From: Bacterioplanoides sp. SCSIO 12839 | Lineage (GTDB): Bacteria; Pseudomonadota; Gammaproteobacteria; Pseudomonadales; Oceanobacteraceae | DNA length: 64,000 nt | Direction: 5' to 3' | Assembly (NCBI RefSeq): GCF_024397975.1 | Contig: NZ_CP073745.1 | Span: 2,878,501-2,942,500, forward strand | Shown: one piece after another, positions 33,002 through 41,345 of the stretch | Numbering within the stretch: the first letter of the stretch is position 1 | Layout: each line of letters starts with the position of its first letter | Made by a program: the position numbers and the translations under genes | The notes under the pieces: model-generated | What the model was told of the DNA's origin: nothing | Seen by the model: only the letters and a program-made list of their open reading frames with translations | Databases searched by the model: none

Positions 33002-34432
33002 TTACCAGTTTGCAACGTTGTTATCAGCAAAATTGTAAGCTTTCGCAATGATGCCACGAGCTTCTAACAGCTTCGCTGCATATGCATCGGCATCTGCTTT
33101 GTTCTCGAACACAGGCTGTTCACCCATTAACTCATGCATTTTTTCCTGATCTGCTTGAGTAAACTTGGTGATTGGGCTGAATTGCAGACCCAGAGCAAAA
33201 CCTTTCATTTCACCCCAGTGTTTAGCTAGGTCAGCCATATTAAAATCGGCTGAGTCAACTTTGCCTAAGTCGCTGTTGGTATCATTGATATAATGAACAA
33301 CCGTCGCAGCAATGGCTTTTTCCCAGTTTTCTAAAGCAATACCGGCCTGCTCAACCAGTTCAGCATGGTAACCTTCGCCAGCAACTGGGTCAGTACCATA
33401 GTTACTCTGGATAATCTGACGGCCTTTCAGGAAAGCATCCATCGCATTCTTAGAGAAGTCAGTTGCTGTGAAGTCTGCAGAACCTACGTCACGCTTAGCA
33501 GCATTAACAGAATTACCAAAGCTGTATTCAGCATTCAGGTCGATTTTGCCATCGCCATTGGTATCGTTATCCTGTTTGGATTTGTTGTCAGCATCACTGT
33601 AATTGTTGTAATCACGTGCCGCACCGAAGTAACCAAAACCTTCATCCCACTGGTGCTCAAGACTGGTGTAAGGCTTCCCTTCTTTATCTGCAGCGGAGTT
33701 TTGCTTAACCAAACCTTTATCCGCTTTCAGATAGTCCTCTGCTGCCTGAGAGTAAGTCACAGAACCCAGCAAGAATTTCTGGATTAATTGCTGGTAGTCC
33801 AAACCTTTTGACTCATCAACAAAATCAGTTTCACCATCAACGACTGCCAGGGTAGCAACCGCATCAAACCACTCTTGAATCAGGGCATAAGGCTTAGAAC
33901 GTTCACCTGTAGCTGAGTCTTTACCAGGTACGGCTACTGCATCAACATCCCAGCCAATAAACTTGTCCAGTGTCAGAGCATTATCAACACCAGCTGTTTT
34001 GCCTAACAAATTTTTATCATCAGACAACTCAGAGAAATCGCCCTGCAACAACTCAGCATCTGCAGTTTTGACTTTTACATTAACATCGGTCGCTTCATTA
34101 GCAGCACCGGTGTAGAGGTTATTACTTGCCAGGTTGCCAACTGCATCCGTGGTCCCTGCTGCGTAAATTCGGTTCAGAGCCGTTACTGCCTGATCTTTTG
34201 TTAAACCATTGTTTTGCAGAGCATCGCTAGCAATAAAACCTTTTAACTCATTAATCAGAGCCTGGCGAGCAACCTGACCTGAGTAGGAAACTGCTGATTC
34301 CTGATTATCAACCACACTGGCAAACGTGTAGGTAGTTAATGGTGCAGGATCATTATCATCGTCGTCATCACTGCCACAGGCTGCCAGCAAAACAGCTGCC
34401 GACAAAATTGAAATGCCTTTAATCAGTTTCAT
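33002..34432 (-). CDS. DUF4856 lipoprotein
   Basis: A 476-residue protein with signal and lipobox (AAVLLAACGSDDDDDNDPAP), an acidic linker and a long all-helical body. The segment LEHQWDEGFGYFGAARDYNNYSD is the hallmark of the DUF4856 family, which pairs with imelysin and TonB receptors in marine gammaproteobacteria. It is probably periplasmic-facing and iron-linked by context only. First gene of the minus-strand operon, with two Fur-like boxes upstream. Confidence 0.85.
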   Translation of the reverse strand: MKLIKGISILSAAVLLAACGSDDDDDNDPAPLTTYTFASVVDNQESAVSYSGQVARQALINELKGFIASDALQNNGLTKDQAVTALNRIYAAGTTDAVGNLASNNLYTGAANEATDVNVKVKTADAELLQGDFSELSDDKNLLGKTAGVDNALTLDKFIGWDVDAVAVPGKDSATGERSKPYALIQEWFDAVATLAVVDGETDFVDESKGLDYQQLIQKFLLGSVTYSQAAEDYLKADKGLVKQNSAADKEGKPYTSLEHQWDEGFGYFGAARDYNNYSDADNKSKQDNDTNGDGKIDLNAEYSFGNSVNAAKRDVGSADFTATDFSKNAMDAFLKGRQIIQSNYGTDPVAGEGYHAELVEQAGIALENWEKAIAATVVHYINDTNSDLGKVDSADFNMADLAKHWGEMKGFALGLQFSPITKFTQADQEKMHELMGEQPVFENKADADAYAAKLLEARGIIAKAYNFADNNVANW

Positions 34433-34482
34433 CTGAATTCTCTTCTCAGTTAGGTTACATGTATAAGGTCTAAAATATGAGC

Positions 34483-34501
34483 GAGAATGCTAGCAAATCT
34501 C
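34483..34501 (-). promoter_or_regulatory. Fur-box-like dyad upstream of the DUF4856-imelysin operon
   Basis: The sequence GAGATTTGCTAGCATTCTC (minus strand) has dyad symmetry around TGCTAGCA with GAGA/TCTC ends and matches 11 of 19 positions of a Fur consensus. It lies 51-69 bases upstream of the ATG, a usual operator position. Confidence 0.4.
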
Positions 34502-34556
34502 ATTAGCAGCACAAAGAAAAAAATGAATTAAAATCAGAATTAATCTTATTTGATGT

Positions 34557-34575
34557 ATAAATAATTCTTATTCTT
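34557..34575 (-). promoter_or_regulatory. Second Fur-box-like site upstream of the DUF4856-imelysin operon
   Basis: On the minus strand AAGAATAAGAATTATTTAT matches 12 of 19 positions of GATAATGAGAATCATTATC, including AATAAGAATTATT against the core AATGAGAATCATT. It lies about 125 bases upstream of the ATG, beyond the first site. The 34433-34640 interval is otherwise AT-rich without genes. Confidence 0.4.
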
Positions 34576-34640
34576 AATACAAGTTTCAAAAAGCACAACA
34601 AAAGCGATAACAAACACGCCAAATGCGTTATTCCTGAAAC

Positions 34641-34672
34641 AAAAAAGCCAGCACATATTGTGCTGGCTTTTT
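34641..34672. terminator. Rho-independent terminator of grxD
   Basis: AAAAAAGCCAGCACA and TGTGCTGGCTTTTTT form a perfect stem around a tiny loop (TAT). On the minus strand it lies directly after grxD; with A- and T-runs on both sides it may act in either direction. Confidence 0.9.
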
Positions 34673-34715
34673 TGTTTTAACCTTCTGTTTACAGAGGCTT
34701 TTTTCGACCGAGATT

Positions 34716-35036
34716 TTATTCAGCGGGGGTAGCTTCTTCCAATACGGGCTTCAGCTCACCTTTCTGATGCATATCGGTAATGATATCGCAGCCTCCAACC
34801 AGTTCACCTTTCACCCATAATTGTGGGAAGGTTGGCCAGTTGGCATATTTAGGCAGGTTTTCACGGATTTCCGGGTTGGATAATACGTCAACGTAAGCGA
34901 ACTTCTGACCACACTCCATGACCGCCTGTACGGTTTGTGCGGAAAAACCACACATTGGCTGGTTCGGAGAACCTTTCATGTACAACAGGATGTCGTTGTT
35001 TTCGACCTGGTCTTTGATGACTTCCATAATATCCAT
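34716..35036 (-). CDS. grxD: Monothiol glutaredoxin, Grx4 type
   Basis: A 106-residue glutaredoxin taken from ATG 35036; the longer frame adds an unlike N terminus. The active site MCGFS (PMCGFSAQTVQ) replaces the dithiol CPYC and marks the monothiol class, which binds a shared [2Fe-2S] cluster with glutathione and passes it on with BolA. LLYMKGSPNQP, WPTFPQLWVKGELVGGCDI and the GSH-binding TFPQ are conserved. It sits alone before a strong terminator. Confidence 0.95.
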   Translation of the reverse strand: MDIMEVIKDQVENNDILLYMKGSPNQPMCGFSAQTVQAVMECGQKFAYVDVLSNPEIRENLPKYANWPTFPQLWVKGELVGGCDIITDMHQKGELKPVLEEATPAE

Positions 35037-35163
35037 GGCTGATCTCTCTTGATTCGTTAGTGAATGTTGAAAATTAGCAGGGGATTCTAACACAATCGGT
35101 TGAGTTGTTGACTGCCACACTTGGTTTTTACTGTTTCAGCCTGCTTCTGCCAGTAACAACGGA

Positions 35164-36792
35164 CTAAAGCTCAATCTCTTGCTGTTGATGCTTATCAGCG
35201 TCGAGTGTCTGGGCCGGTGCCTGCTCCAGCGATTGGTGCAGTTCGTCCTCAGCGTTGGCTTCCTCGACCAGGTTACGGGCCAGCTCTTTTTTCACCCGAA
35301 CGCCCAGTTTCTGGAAGGTATCGGCACGATTCAGAAGGTTGCCCCGCCCCTGTTTTAACGATTTCCAGGCATCTTCGTAGGTGCCCTGAGCGGTGTTAAG
35401 TTGTTTGCCCAGTTTCTCCATATAATCCACCAGGCTGACCACTTTTTCGTACACTAGTCGTGCCTGATCGGCGATTTTTTCGGTATTGCGGTTACGTCGT
35501 TCAATTGCCCATAAACTGGCAACGGTGCGCAATGTGGCCAACAAGGTTGTTGGTGTTACCACCACAATACGACGCTCAAAAGCATCGTTAAAGAGTTGTT
35601 CATCTTGTTGGAAAGCCGCCATAAACGCCGGTTCTACCGGCATAAATAAGAATACAAAGTCTGGTGAGTTCAGCCCTTCCAGCTGCTGATAAGCTTTTTC
35701 GCTCAAGCCTTTGATGTGAGCACGTACTGACTCCACATGGCGCTTTAATGCAGCTTGTTGCTGCTCATCATTCTCGGCATTGATGGAGTCGGTATACGCA
35801 TTCAGGGACACTTTGGCATCGATGATGATGTGTTTGCCTTCCGGCAGATTAATGATCACATCCGGGCGATAACGCTGGCCGCTGTCATCTTGATGACTCT
35901 GTTCGCGCACGTATTCTTCACCGGCACGTAAGCCCGAGCGTTCCAGCACGGTTTCCAGCACCATCTCGCCCCAGTTACCCTGCACTTTCTGTTCACCGCG
36001 TAAGGCGGTTGTCAGGGCCTGGGCTTCACTGCTCATTTGTTGATTCAGTTTATGCAGTTCGCCGATTTGTGCCCGCAGAGAAGCCCGGTCTTTGGCATCG
36101 TGCAGATGCACATCTTCCACTTTTTTGTGTAAGCCCTCGAGCTGCTGCTTAAACGGCGACAGTAAGGCATCCAACCCTTGTTTCTGTTGCTCGCTTTGTT
36201 GCTTGCTCTGTTCGCTGATTTGTTGTGCCTTCTGTTCCAGCACCTTTTGTGACAACAGCTCAAACTCTTTTAATAGCTGAGTTTTATTGTCTTCCAGCAG
36301 CTGCAGTTTTTCTTCGGCATTTTGTTGTTGCAGCTGGCGGGTTTCGCTTTCGGTGGCGAGCTGTGTCTGCAGCTGCTGATTGTTGTCACGTAACTGATCA
36401 ACCTGCTGCGATAACTGCTGCTTATCCTGTTGCAGCATCGTCAGCTGTTGTTGCTGGCTTTTGTTATCTTGTTGCTGCCGCGCTAACTCTAGCTGTTGCT
36501 GGTGATAGTCTTGCTGTAACTCGCCATGTTCAAGACGCTGTTGTTCTTGCTGCTGGGCATGCTGTTGCTGTAATTGCTCAAACTCGTCTTGCGATTTCGT
36601 CAACGCACCTTGGGCCTGTTCTAACGTTTGTTGTTGCAGCAACTGTTGCTCATGTTGTTGAGCCAGTTGCTGTTCATAATGCTGTGTAAGCTGTTGCTGT
36701 TTCCGTCCCATTACCAGCGCAATCATTGCACCGCTGACAGTTACCAGCAGGCCACAAAGCACGATTAAATAGTTCAGGCTCAGTTCTAACAT
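35164..36792 (-). CDS. rmuC: DNA recombination protein RmuC
   Basis: A 542-residue protein with one N-terminal membrane helix (residues about 5-27), a very Gln-rich coiled coil (about 30-250) and the RmuC nuclease-like domain (about 260-480). That domain contains RGEQKVQGNWGEMVLETVLERSGL, YRPDVIINLPEGKHIIIDAKVSL and VEPAFMAAF. RmuC limits recombination at inverted repeats, and the D-x-K part of IIDAKVSL resembles the PD-(D/E)XK nuclease fold. Glutamine repeats (QQHEQQ type) make the coiled coil low in complexity. It precedes gph on no shared operon signal: it lies downstream of gph on the same strand, 41 bases away. Confidence 0.92.
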   Translation of the reverse strand: MLELSLNYLIVLCGLLVTVSGAMIALVMGRKQQQLTQHYEQQLAQQHEQQLLQQQTLEQAQGALTKSQDEFEQLQQQHAQQQEQQRLEHGELQQDYHQQQLELARQQQDNKSQQQQLTMLQQDKQQLSQQVDQLRDNNQQLQTQLATESETRQLQQQNAEEKLQLLEDNKTQLLKEFELLSQKVLEQKAQQISEQSKQQSEQQKQGLDALLSPFKQQLEGLHKKVEDVHLHDAKDRASLRAQIGELHKLNQQMSSEAQALTTALRGEQKVQGNWGEMVLETVLERSGLRAGEEYVREQSHQDDSGQRYRPDVIINLPEGKHIIIDAKVSLNAYTDSINAENDEQQQAALKRHVESVRAHIKGLSEKAYQQLEGLNSPDFVFLFMPVEPAFMAAFQQDEQLFNDAFERRIVVVTPTTLLATLRTVASLWAIERRNRNTEKIADQARLVYEKVVSLVDYMEKLGKQLNTAQGTYEDAWKSLKQGRGNLLNRADTFQKLGVRVKKELARNLVEEANAEDELHQSLEQAPAQTLDADKHQQQEIEL

Positions 36793-36833
36793 CTAAGCAA
36801 TATCCTTGTTGTTTCTGTGTTGTATCCGTGTTG

Positions 36834-37565
36834 TTAAGTGCTGGCAACCAGCTCCATCAGGTTATCCACCAACAAATCTGGCTGGCTCAGGGCAATGCTT
36901 TCACCGTGGTTATAGCCATAACTCACGGCCACGGTTTTGATATTTGCAGCTTTAGCAGCGCCAATATCGTGGCGGGAATCACCAATCATGAGCGCGTTAT
37001 CGGTGGATACTTTCATCTCACGGCAGGCATGTAGCAGGGGTAACGGCGACGGCTTTTTCTCAGCAAAATCATCGCCACAAATCACCAGTGAGAAATGCTG
37101 ACTCCAAGCCAGCGACTCCAATAAAGGTAAAGTGAATAACCTGGGCTTGTTGGTGATAAGCACTTTAGGCAGCGATATGCCATTCAGGAAGGCTTCCACA
37201 CCGGGGTACACACCCGTTGCTTGGTGCAATGCAGCCAGGTAGGCCTGATCAAAGACGTCGCGCCAGGGGTGGATATCACTGGCTGGAAACGCATTGGCAG
37301 CGACTTCGTCACCGTCGGCCAGTGCCCGGCGAATCAATTGATCGGCACCGTTGCCAACCCAGTGGCTGACTTGCTCTGCTCCGGCGGGCTCGCGGCCGAA
37401 GTGTTGCAGCATAGTATCTACCGCAGCTGCCAGATCCGGCACACTATTGATCAGCGTGCCATCCAGATCAAACAGCAGCAGTCCAAGGCCGTTTGGAACA
37501 GTGCCGTCTTGACCAGAACCATTTAGATCAGAGAAAAGCGCTTGTAGCGAGTCGGCGAATCGCAT
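36834..37565 (-). CDS. gph: Phosphoglycolate phosphatase
   Basis: A 243-residue HAD-superfamily phosphatase that dephosphorylates 2-phosphoglycolate, a by-product of oxidative DNA repair or RuBisCO oxygenation. HAD motif I is LLLFDLDGTLINSVPDL, motif II VLITNKPR and motif III/IV MIGDSRHDIGAAKAANIKTVAVSYGYNHGE. An N-terminal stretch of about 28 residues before motif I is longer than usual. Its ATG overlaps the rpe stop by one base (TAATG), so rpe-gph is translationally coupled, the same pairing as in E. coli. Confidence 0.93.
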   Translation of the reverse strand: MRFADSLQALFSDLNGSGQDGTVPNGLGLLLFDLDGTLINSVPDLAAAVDTMLQHFGREPAGAEQVSHWVGNGADQLIRRALADGDEVAANAFPASDIHPWRDVFDQAYLAALHQATGVYPGVEAFLNGISLPKVLITNKPRLFTLPLLESLAWSQHFSLVICGDDFAEKKPSPLPLLHACREMKVSTDNALMIGDSRHDIGAAKAANIKTVAVSYGYNHGESIALSQPDLLVDNLMELVAST

Positions 37566-38290
37566 TACCGTTTAGCATCAATGGTGGCCATTTCAGCACG
37601 CATCTGATCAATCACGGTTTTGTAATCCGGTGCATTAAAGATGGCAGAACCTGCCACAAACATATCGGCACCGGCTTCATAAATTTCACCAATGTTGTCG
37701 GCTTTCACCCCACCATCAATTTCCAGGCGGATGTCATAACCGGAGGCGTCGATTTTGGCACGCGCTTCACGCAATTTATCCAACGTGGCCGGAATAAAGG
37801 ATTGACCGCCAAAACCTGGGTTAACCGACATCAGCAAGACCACGTCCAGCTTGTCCATCACGTAGTCCATATAATGCAGCGGTGTCGCTGGATTAAACAC
37901 CAGGCCCGCTTTTAAACCCGCGGATTTAATCAGTTGTAGACTACGGTCGATATGGTCTGACGCTTCCGGGTGGAAAGTGATGTAACTGGCACCGGCGTCG
38001 ATAAAGTCACCAATCAGACGATCCACCGGGTTCACCATCAGGTGCACATCAATTGGTGCGGTAATGCCATGATTACGCAAAGCCTTACACACCATTGGGC
38101 CAATAGTCAGATTCGGCACGTAATGGTTGTCCATCACATCAAAGTGAACCACGTCAGCGCCTGCTGCGAGGACGTTTTCCACTTCTTCACCTAACCGGGC
38201 AAAGTCAGCGGATAAAATAGAAGGAGCAATCAGGCAGTTCTTACTTGATGTAGGCTTGTTTGGCGTGGCGTTGTTTGAACTGGCAGTCAT
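37565..38290 (-). CDS. rpe: Ribulose-phosphate 3-epimerase
   Basis: A 241-residue TIM-barrel enzyme interconverting ribulose 5-phosphate and xylulose 5-phosphate in the pentose phosphate pathway. [34 protein letters not shown], the [22 protein letters not shown] loop and LEIDGGV are diagnostic, with metal ligands H (VVHFD), D and a later H and D present. The first 17 or so residues (Thr/Ser/Asn-rich) are an unusual N-terminal extension with no alternative start. Operon with gph and probably rmuC. Confidence 0.95.
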   Translation of the reverse strand: MTASSNNATPNKPTSSKNCLIAPSILSADFARLGEEVENVLAAGADVVHFDVMDNHYVPNLTIGPMVCKALRNHGITAPIDVHLMVNPVDRLIGDFIDAGASYITFHPEASDHIDRSLQLIKSAGLKAGLVFNPATPLHYMDYVMDKLDVVLLMSVNPGFGGQSFIPATLDKLREARAKIDASGYDIRLEIDGGVKADNIGEIYEAGADMFVAGSAIFNAPDYKTVIDQMRAEMATIDAKR

Positions 38291-38438
38291 AGAAGTACCG
38301 TCGGTTTATCGAAGCTAATGGTTAGTGGCGCTATTGTAGCATTATCAAACTCAGTGTCGGGAACGGAACTTGCTTTTCCTTATGTAACACCATCGCTACA
38401 CCGATAACTACACTTAGCTTTTGCCCGGACACCTTGTC

Positions 38439-39731
38439 ATGATTTTCTCTACACGCTTTGCTCATTATTTTTTACTGCCCTGTTTTTTGTTGCAGTTTGC
38501 CTTACTGCTATCGGTATCGGCCTATGGCGAAGATGAACCGCAAGCCATGGAAAAAACCGAACTTGAGGAAACCGAAATTGATGGAGATAAGGATGAACAA
38601 CCGACCTCAGAAACAGCTGAAGTCAATGCAAAGGTCGAGGTGCTGGAGCGTGTTTCGCCACAAACCGATCACCAACGTCATCAGTCGATTATTGATCACC
38701 TGAGTTTGTACCAGCGCCAACGTGAAGTGGTTGAGCTGGTCAATGATGATGAATCCTTTCATGGTTTGTTTTTACAGGAAAACATGGGGCAGCCCCAGGG
38801 CGGGATTCTGCTGTTACACGACAACCAGCAACACGCCCAATGGCCCACAATTGTTGGCCCTTTACGACAGTACTTACCGGACTATGGCTGGGCAACACTG
38901 GCCATTGAGCTGCCTTCGCAACCCATTGCACAACTCCCTCAGCGGCCAAGTTATGGCATACCAGGATCACCAGACTCCGTTGAAGCAGCCGACGAAGCGT
39001 CAGAAAACGAAGCAGCCTCTGCTGACGAAACCGGCTCATCACCTGCGGAGCAAAGCAGCAATGAAACCGATACAAACGATGACACAGGCAGCATAGGCGG
39101 CAATACCAGCGGCCAACCTGAACCGCCAGAAGCAGGCAATACCCTCTCCGATGAGAATAACGAACCCGCCCTTCCCCGCCTGAACCGGTTACCGGACACC
39201 GCTGAAAGTACAGGTACCGATAATGATACCCAAGCACTCACGGAAACTTCAGCGTCGATGCGCTATCAGCAACACATGCGTAATCGGGTCAACACGGCCA
39301 TGGATTATCTGAAAAGCCGTGGGCAGTTAAATCTGGTGATTATTGCCAATGGTAACAGCGCCTCCTGGGCGGTTAATTATCTATTAAATCAGCAACAGCA
39401 GCGTGAAGGAGAAGAGGAAAAATCCATCGAAGCGTTTTCTCTGGTATTGGTTGATGCCCAACAAAACACACATGATCAGTTGTACCTGGAAGAGCAACTG
39501 ACTCAACTGGAAATCCCGATTCTGGATCTGGTTATCAATTACAACCGAGCCAGCTCCGATAACAGCCAACGCAGAGCGGGCATGATGCGCCATCAACAAC
39601 GACAGAATTATCGTCAGCTAACGATCTCAGCGGCAGACCTGATGAACGAACAGCATCATCAGGTAAAACGCAGAATCAGGGGCTGGTTAAAAACCAATGC
39701 GGCGGGCAGTGAACTACCGTTAAACCGTTAA
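38439..39731 (+). CDS. DUF3530 family exported protein
   Basis: A 430-residue protein with a signal peptide (about 1-30, ending VSAYG). A domain containing GGILLLHDNQQHAQWPTIVGPL and YLPDYGWATLAIELP resembles an alpha/beta-hydrolase start. It is interrupted by a long Glu/Asp/Asn/Ser-rich low-complexity insert (about residues 170-275) before the second half (LNLVIIANGNSASWAVNYLL, a nucleophile-elbow-like GNSAS). DUF3530 proteins are alpha/beta-hydrolase relatives of unknown substrate. ATG 38439 is chosen over an upstream TTG frame. It is divergent from rpe. Confidence 0.75.
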   Translation: MIFSTRFAHYFLLPCFLLQFALLLSVSAYGEDEPQAMEKTELEETEIDGDKDEQPTSETAEVNAKVEVLERVSPQTDHQRHQSIIDHLSLYQRQREVVELVNDDESFHGLFLQENMGQPQGGILLLHDNQQHAQWPTIVGPLRQYLPDYGWATLAIELPSQPIAQLPQRPSYGIPGSPDSVEAADEASENEAASADETGSSPAEQSSNETDTNDDTGSIGGNTSGQPEPPEAGNTLSDENNEPALPRLNRLPDTAESTGTDNDTQALTETSASMRYQQHMRNRVNTAMDYLKSRGQLNLVIIANGNSASWAVNYLLNQQQQREGEEEKSIEAFSLVLVDAQQNTHDQLYLEEQLTQLEIPILDLVINYNRASSDNSQRRAGMMRHQQRQNYRQLTISAADLMNEQHHQVKRRIRGWLKTNAAGSELPLNR

Positions 39732-39827
39732 TTCGCCACAGGACGCAAAAATAACCGCTTATGATTTCATCCGGCAGGCCGATAAAAGGCTTCTATACTT
39801 TCTATAAGTTTGAGATGAGATTCACCC

Positions 39828-40412
39828 ATGAACACGCCTATTTTTGTTACGGCTGCCAGTATTGCTGCGGAGTTGCATCAGGCCATGCTGGAAGCCAAGG
39901 GCCTGGCACTGACGGCTAAAAATGCTCGTGCATTGGCCGTGCGCGCCGGGTCAAAAACCGTTGGTTTTAAAGCCATCACTCATTTTATTGATGAGCTCGC
40001 CAGCGACATTATTCGCCAATCACAATATATCAACGGTGTCTCTGAAAAGTTATCTCAGGAAGCGGTGAATTTATGGCGCTCAACCCTGGCGGCGGAGAAA
40101 TTCGAGTGGATCTCCCAACAGCACGACACCAATAAAGCCTCATTAACGCTGGCGATGGAGCAATGTTTCCAGCAGCGGGAGCAGCTGTCCGGATCATTAC
40201 AGCGTGGCCTGCGCGAACTGGAGGAACAATTGGAAGAAGGCGATAAACATATTCGCACCGCCAATTTAATCGCCACTTCCAGCAAAGTAGAAGCGTCGTC
40301 AGCGGAAGAGTTTCGCGGCCAACTGGAAGTCATCGCTAATAATATTACCGATACCGCCGATAAAATCCGTACCCATTTAAGCAAAGCCCGCAGTTTATTA
40401 AGTCAGCGCTGA
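39828..40412 (+). CDS. Small soluble helical protein with two chemoreceptor-tip-like motifs
   Basis: A 194-residue protein without signal or membrane segment, almost all helical. Residues about 32-60 (KNARALAVRAGSKTVGF, then DELA) align without gaps to the methyl-accepting chemotaxis protein tip LNAAIEAARAGEQGRGF...KLA. Residues about 144-172 (NLIATSSKVEASSAEE) align to the same tip more weakly. There is a Gln/Glu-rich linker helix between. The key tip residues N, RAG and GF are kept in the first copy. It ends 28 bases before the ODP-like gene, so the two are co-transcribed. A role in a signalling or chemotaxis array is inference; it is not a complete receptor. Confidence 0.65.
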   Translation: MNTPIFVTAASIAAELHQAMLEAKGLALTAKNARALAVRAGSKTVGFKAITHFIDELASDIIRQSQYINGVSEKLSQEAVNLWRSTLAAEKFEWISQQHDTNKASLTLAMEQCFQQREQLSGSLQRGLRELEEQLEEGDKHIRTANLIATSSKVEASSAEEFRGQLEVIANNITDTADKIRTHLSKARSLLSQR

Positions 40413-40440
40413 TGCCAAATAAAAACCGAGAACAGAGATT

Positions 40441-41175
40441 ATGTTAGCAACCACAATTTATGAAGACGGTGATCATCGCTGGATTATGTTTGGCCGTGAC
40501 CCGGATAAATCCGAAGGCATTATCGATACCAACCAATATCTGATTCAGAGTGGTAATCAGGCAATACTGCTGGACCCGGGTGGCATCGAGTTATTCGCCC
40601 CAATGTTGTCGGCGGTTTTAAAGTTTGTTCCGGCCGAGCAGATTACCCATTTATTCGCCTCTCACCAGGACCCGGATATTATTTCGTCGTTAGGTTTATG
40701 GGATCAGGCATTACCTAATGCAAAACTGTATTCGCCCTGGTTATGGGAAAGCTTTATCCGTCACTTTGGCATGGAACGTATCGAATATTGTGCCATTCCG
40801 GATGAAGGTCTGACATTAACACTGAATAAAATTCAGCTGCAGTTTGTTCCCGCCCATTATCTGCATTCTTCGGGCAACTTTCATGTGTATGACCCTAAAG
40901 CCAAAATTTTAATGAGTGGCGATGTGGGTGCAGCAATGGAGCATACCGATGCGCCATTGTGGGTGGAAAATATGTCCAGCCATGCACCAAAAATGCAAAA
41001 ATTCCACCAGCGCTGGATGCCATCGGATGATGCCAAACTGGATTGGGTAAGACGAGTGCGTCACCTGGATATTGATATTATGGCACCACAACATGGCCGG
41101 TTATTTAAACCACCCCATGTAGCGGAGTTTCTCGATTGGTTTGAGCAACTGCCGGTGGGTATTGCGGTTAAATAA
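40441..41175 (+). CDS. ODP/flavodiiron-like metallo-beta-lactamase fold protein
   Basis: A 244-residue protein with the metallo-beta-lactamase fold of flavodiiron proteins but no flavodoxin domain. Likely ligands are H75 and D77/D79 (FASHQDPDI), H139 or H142 (PAHYLHSSGNF), D161 (LMSGDVG) and H218 (MAPQHGRLF). The usual final His of HxExDH is Ile here, and Glu is Asp. Stand-alone proteins of this type include ODP, the oxygen-binding di-iron protein of Treponema chemotaxis. It shares an operon with the chemoreceptor-tip-like gene, which supports an oxygen or NO sensing role (inference). Confidence 0.7.
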   Translation: MLATTIYEDGDHRWIMFGRDPDKSEGIIDTNQYLIQSGNQAILLDPGGIELFAPMLSAVLKFVPAEQITHLFASHQDPDIISSLGLWDQALPNAKLYSPWLWESFIRHFGMERIEYCAIPDEGLTLTLNKIQLQFVPAHYLHSSGNFHVYDPKAKILMSGDVGAAMEHTDAPLWVENMSSHAPKMQKFHQRWMPSDDAKLDWVRRVRHLDIDIMAPQHGRLFKPPHVAEFLDWFEQLPVGIAVK

Positions 41176-41203
41176 CCGATCCAAAAAATAAAAAACTGTA
41201 TGC

Positions 41204-41268
41204 CTGGCTCCCACTCTCTGCGTGGTAGTCATATCGAGTTTAGCTCCCACGCAGAGCGTGGGAGCCAG
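41204..41268. repeat. Palindromic GC-rich element downstream of the ODP-like gene
   Basis: CTGGCTCCCACTCTCTGCGTGG (41204-41225) and CCACGCAGAGCGTGGGAGCCAG (41247-41268) are 22-base arms complementary at 21 positions. The right arm with two added bases is itself a perfect hairpin, CTCCCACGC-AGA-GCGTGGGAG (41244-41264). This looks like two inverted copies of a REP-type palindrome. It is just before a terminator between convergent genes. Confidence 0.7.
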
Positions 41269-41280
41269 AGTAAAAAGAAC

Positions 41281-41325
41281 AAAGGCCGTATTGCTGTTAA
41301 TAAATACGGCCTTTTATTTTTCTGC
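41281..41325. terminator. Bidirectional terminator between the ODP-like and phosphoketolase genes
   Basis: AAAGGCCGTATT and AATACGGCCTTT form a 12-bp stem around a short AT-rich loop, followed by a T-rich TTATTTTT. It lies between convergent genes and can serve both. Confidence 0.85.
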
Positions 41326-41345
41326 TTTCAACTCAGTGTTATCAA

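Noticed and set aside
36225-36689. Plus-strand frame of 154 codons rich in Ala/Val inside rmuC
   Set aside because: It is the complement of the CAG-rich coiled-coil part of rmuC and has no start signal; RmuC motifs fix the true frame.
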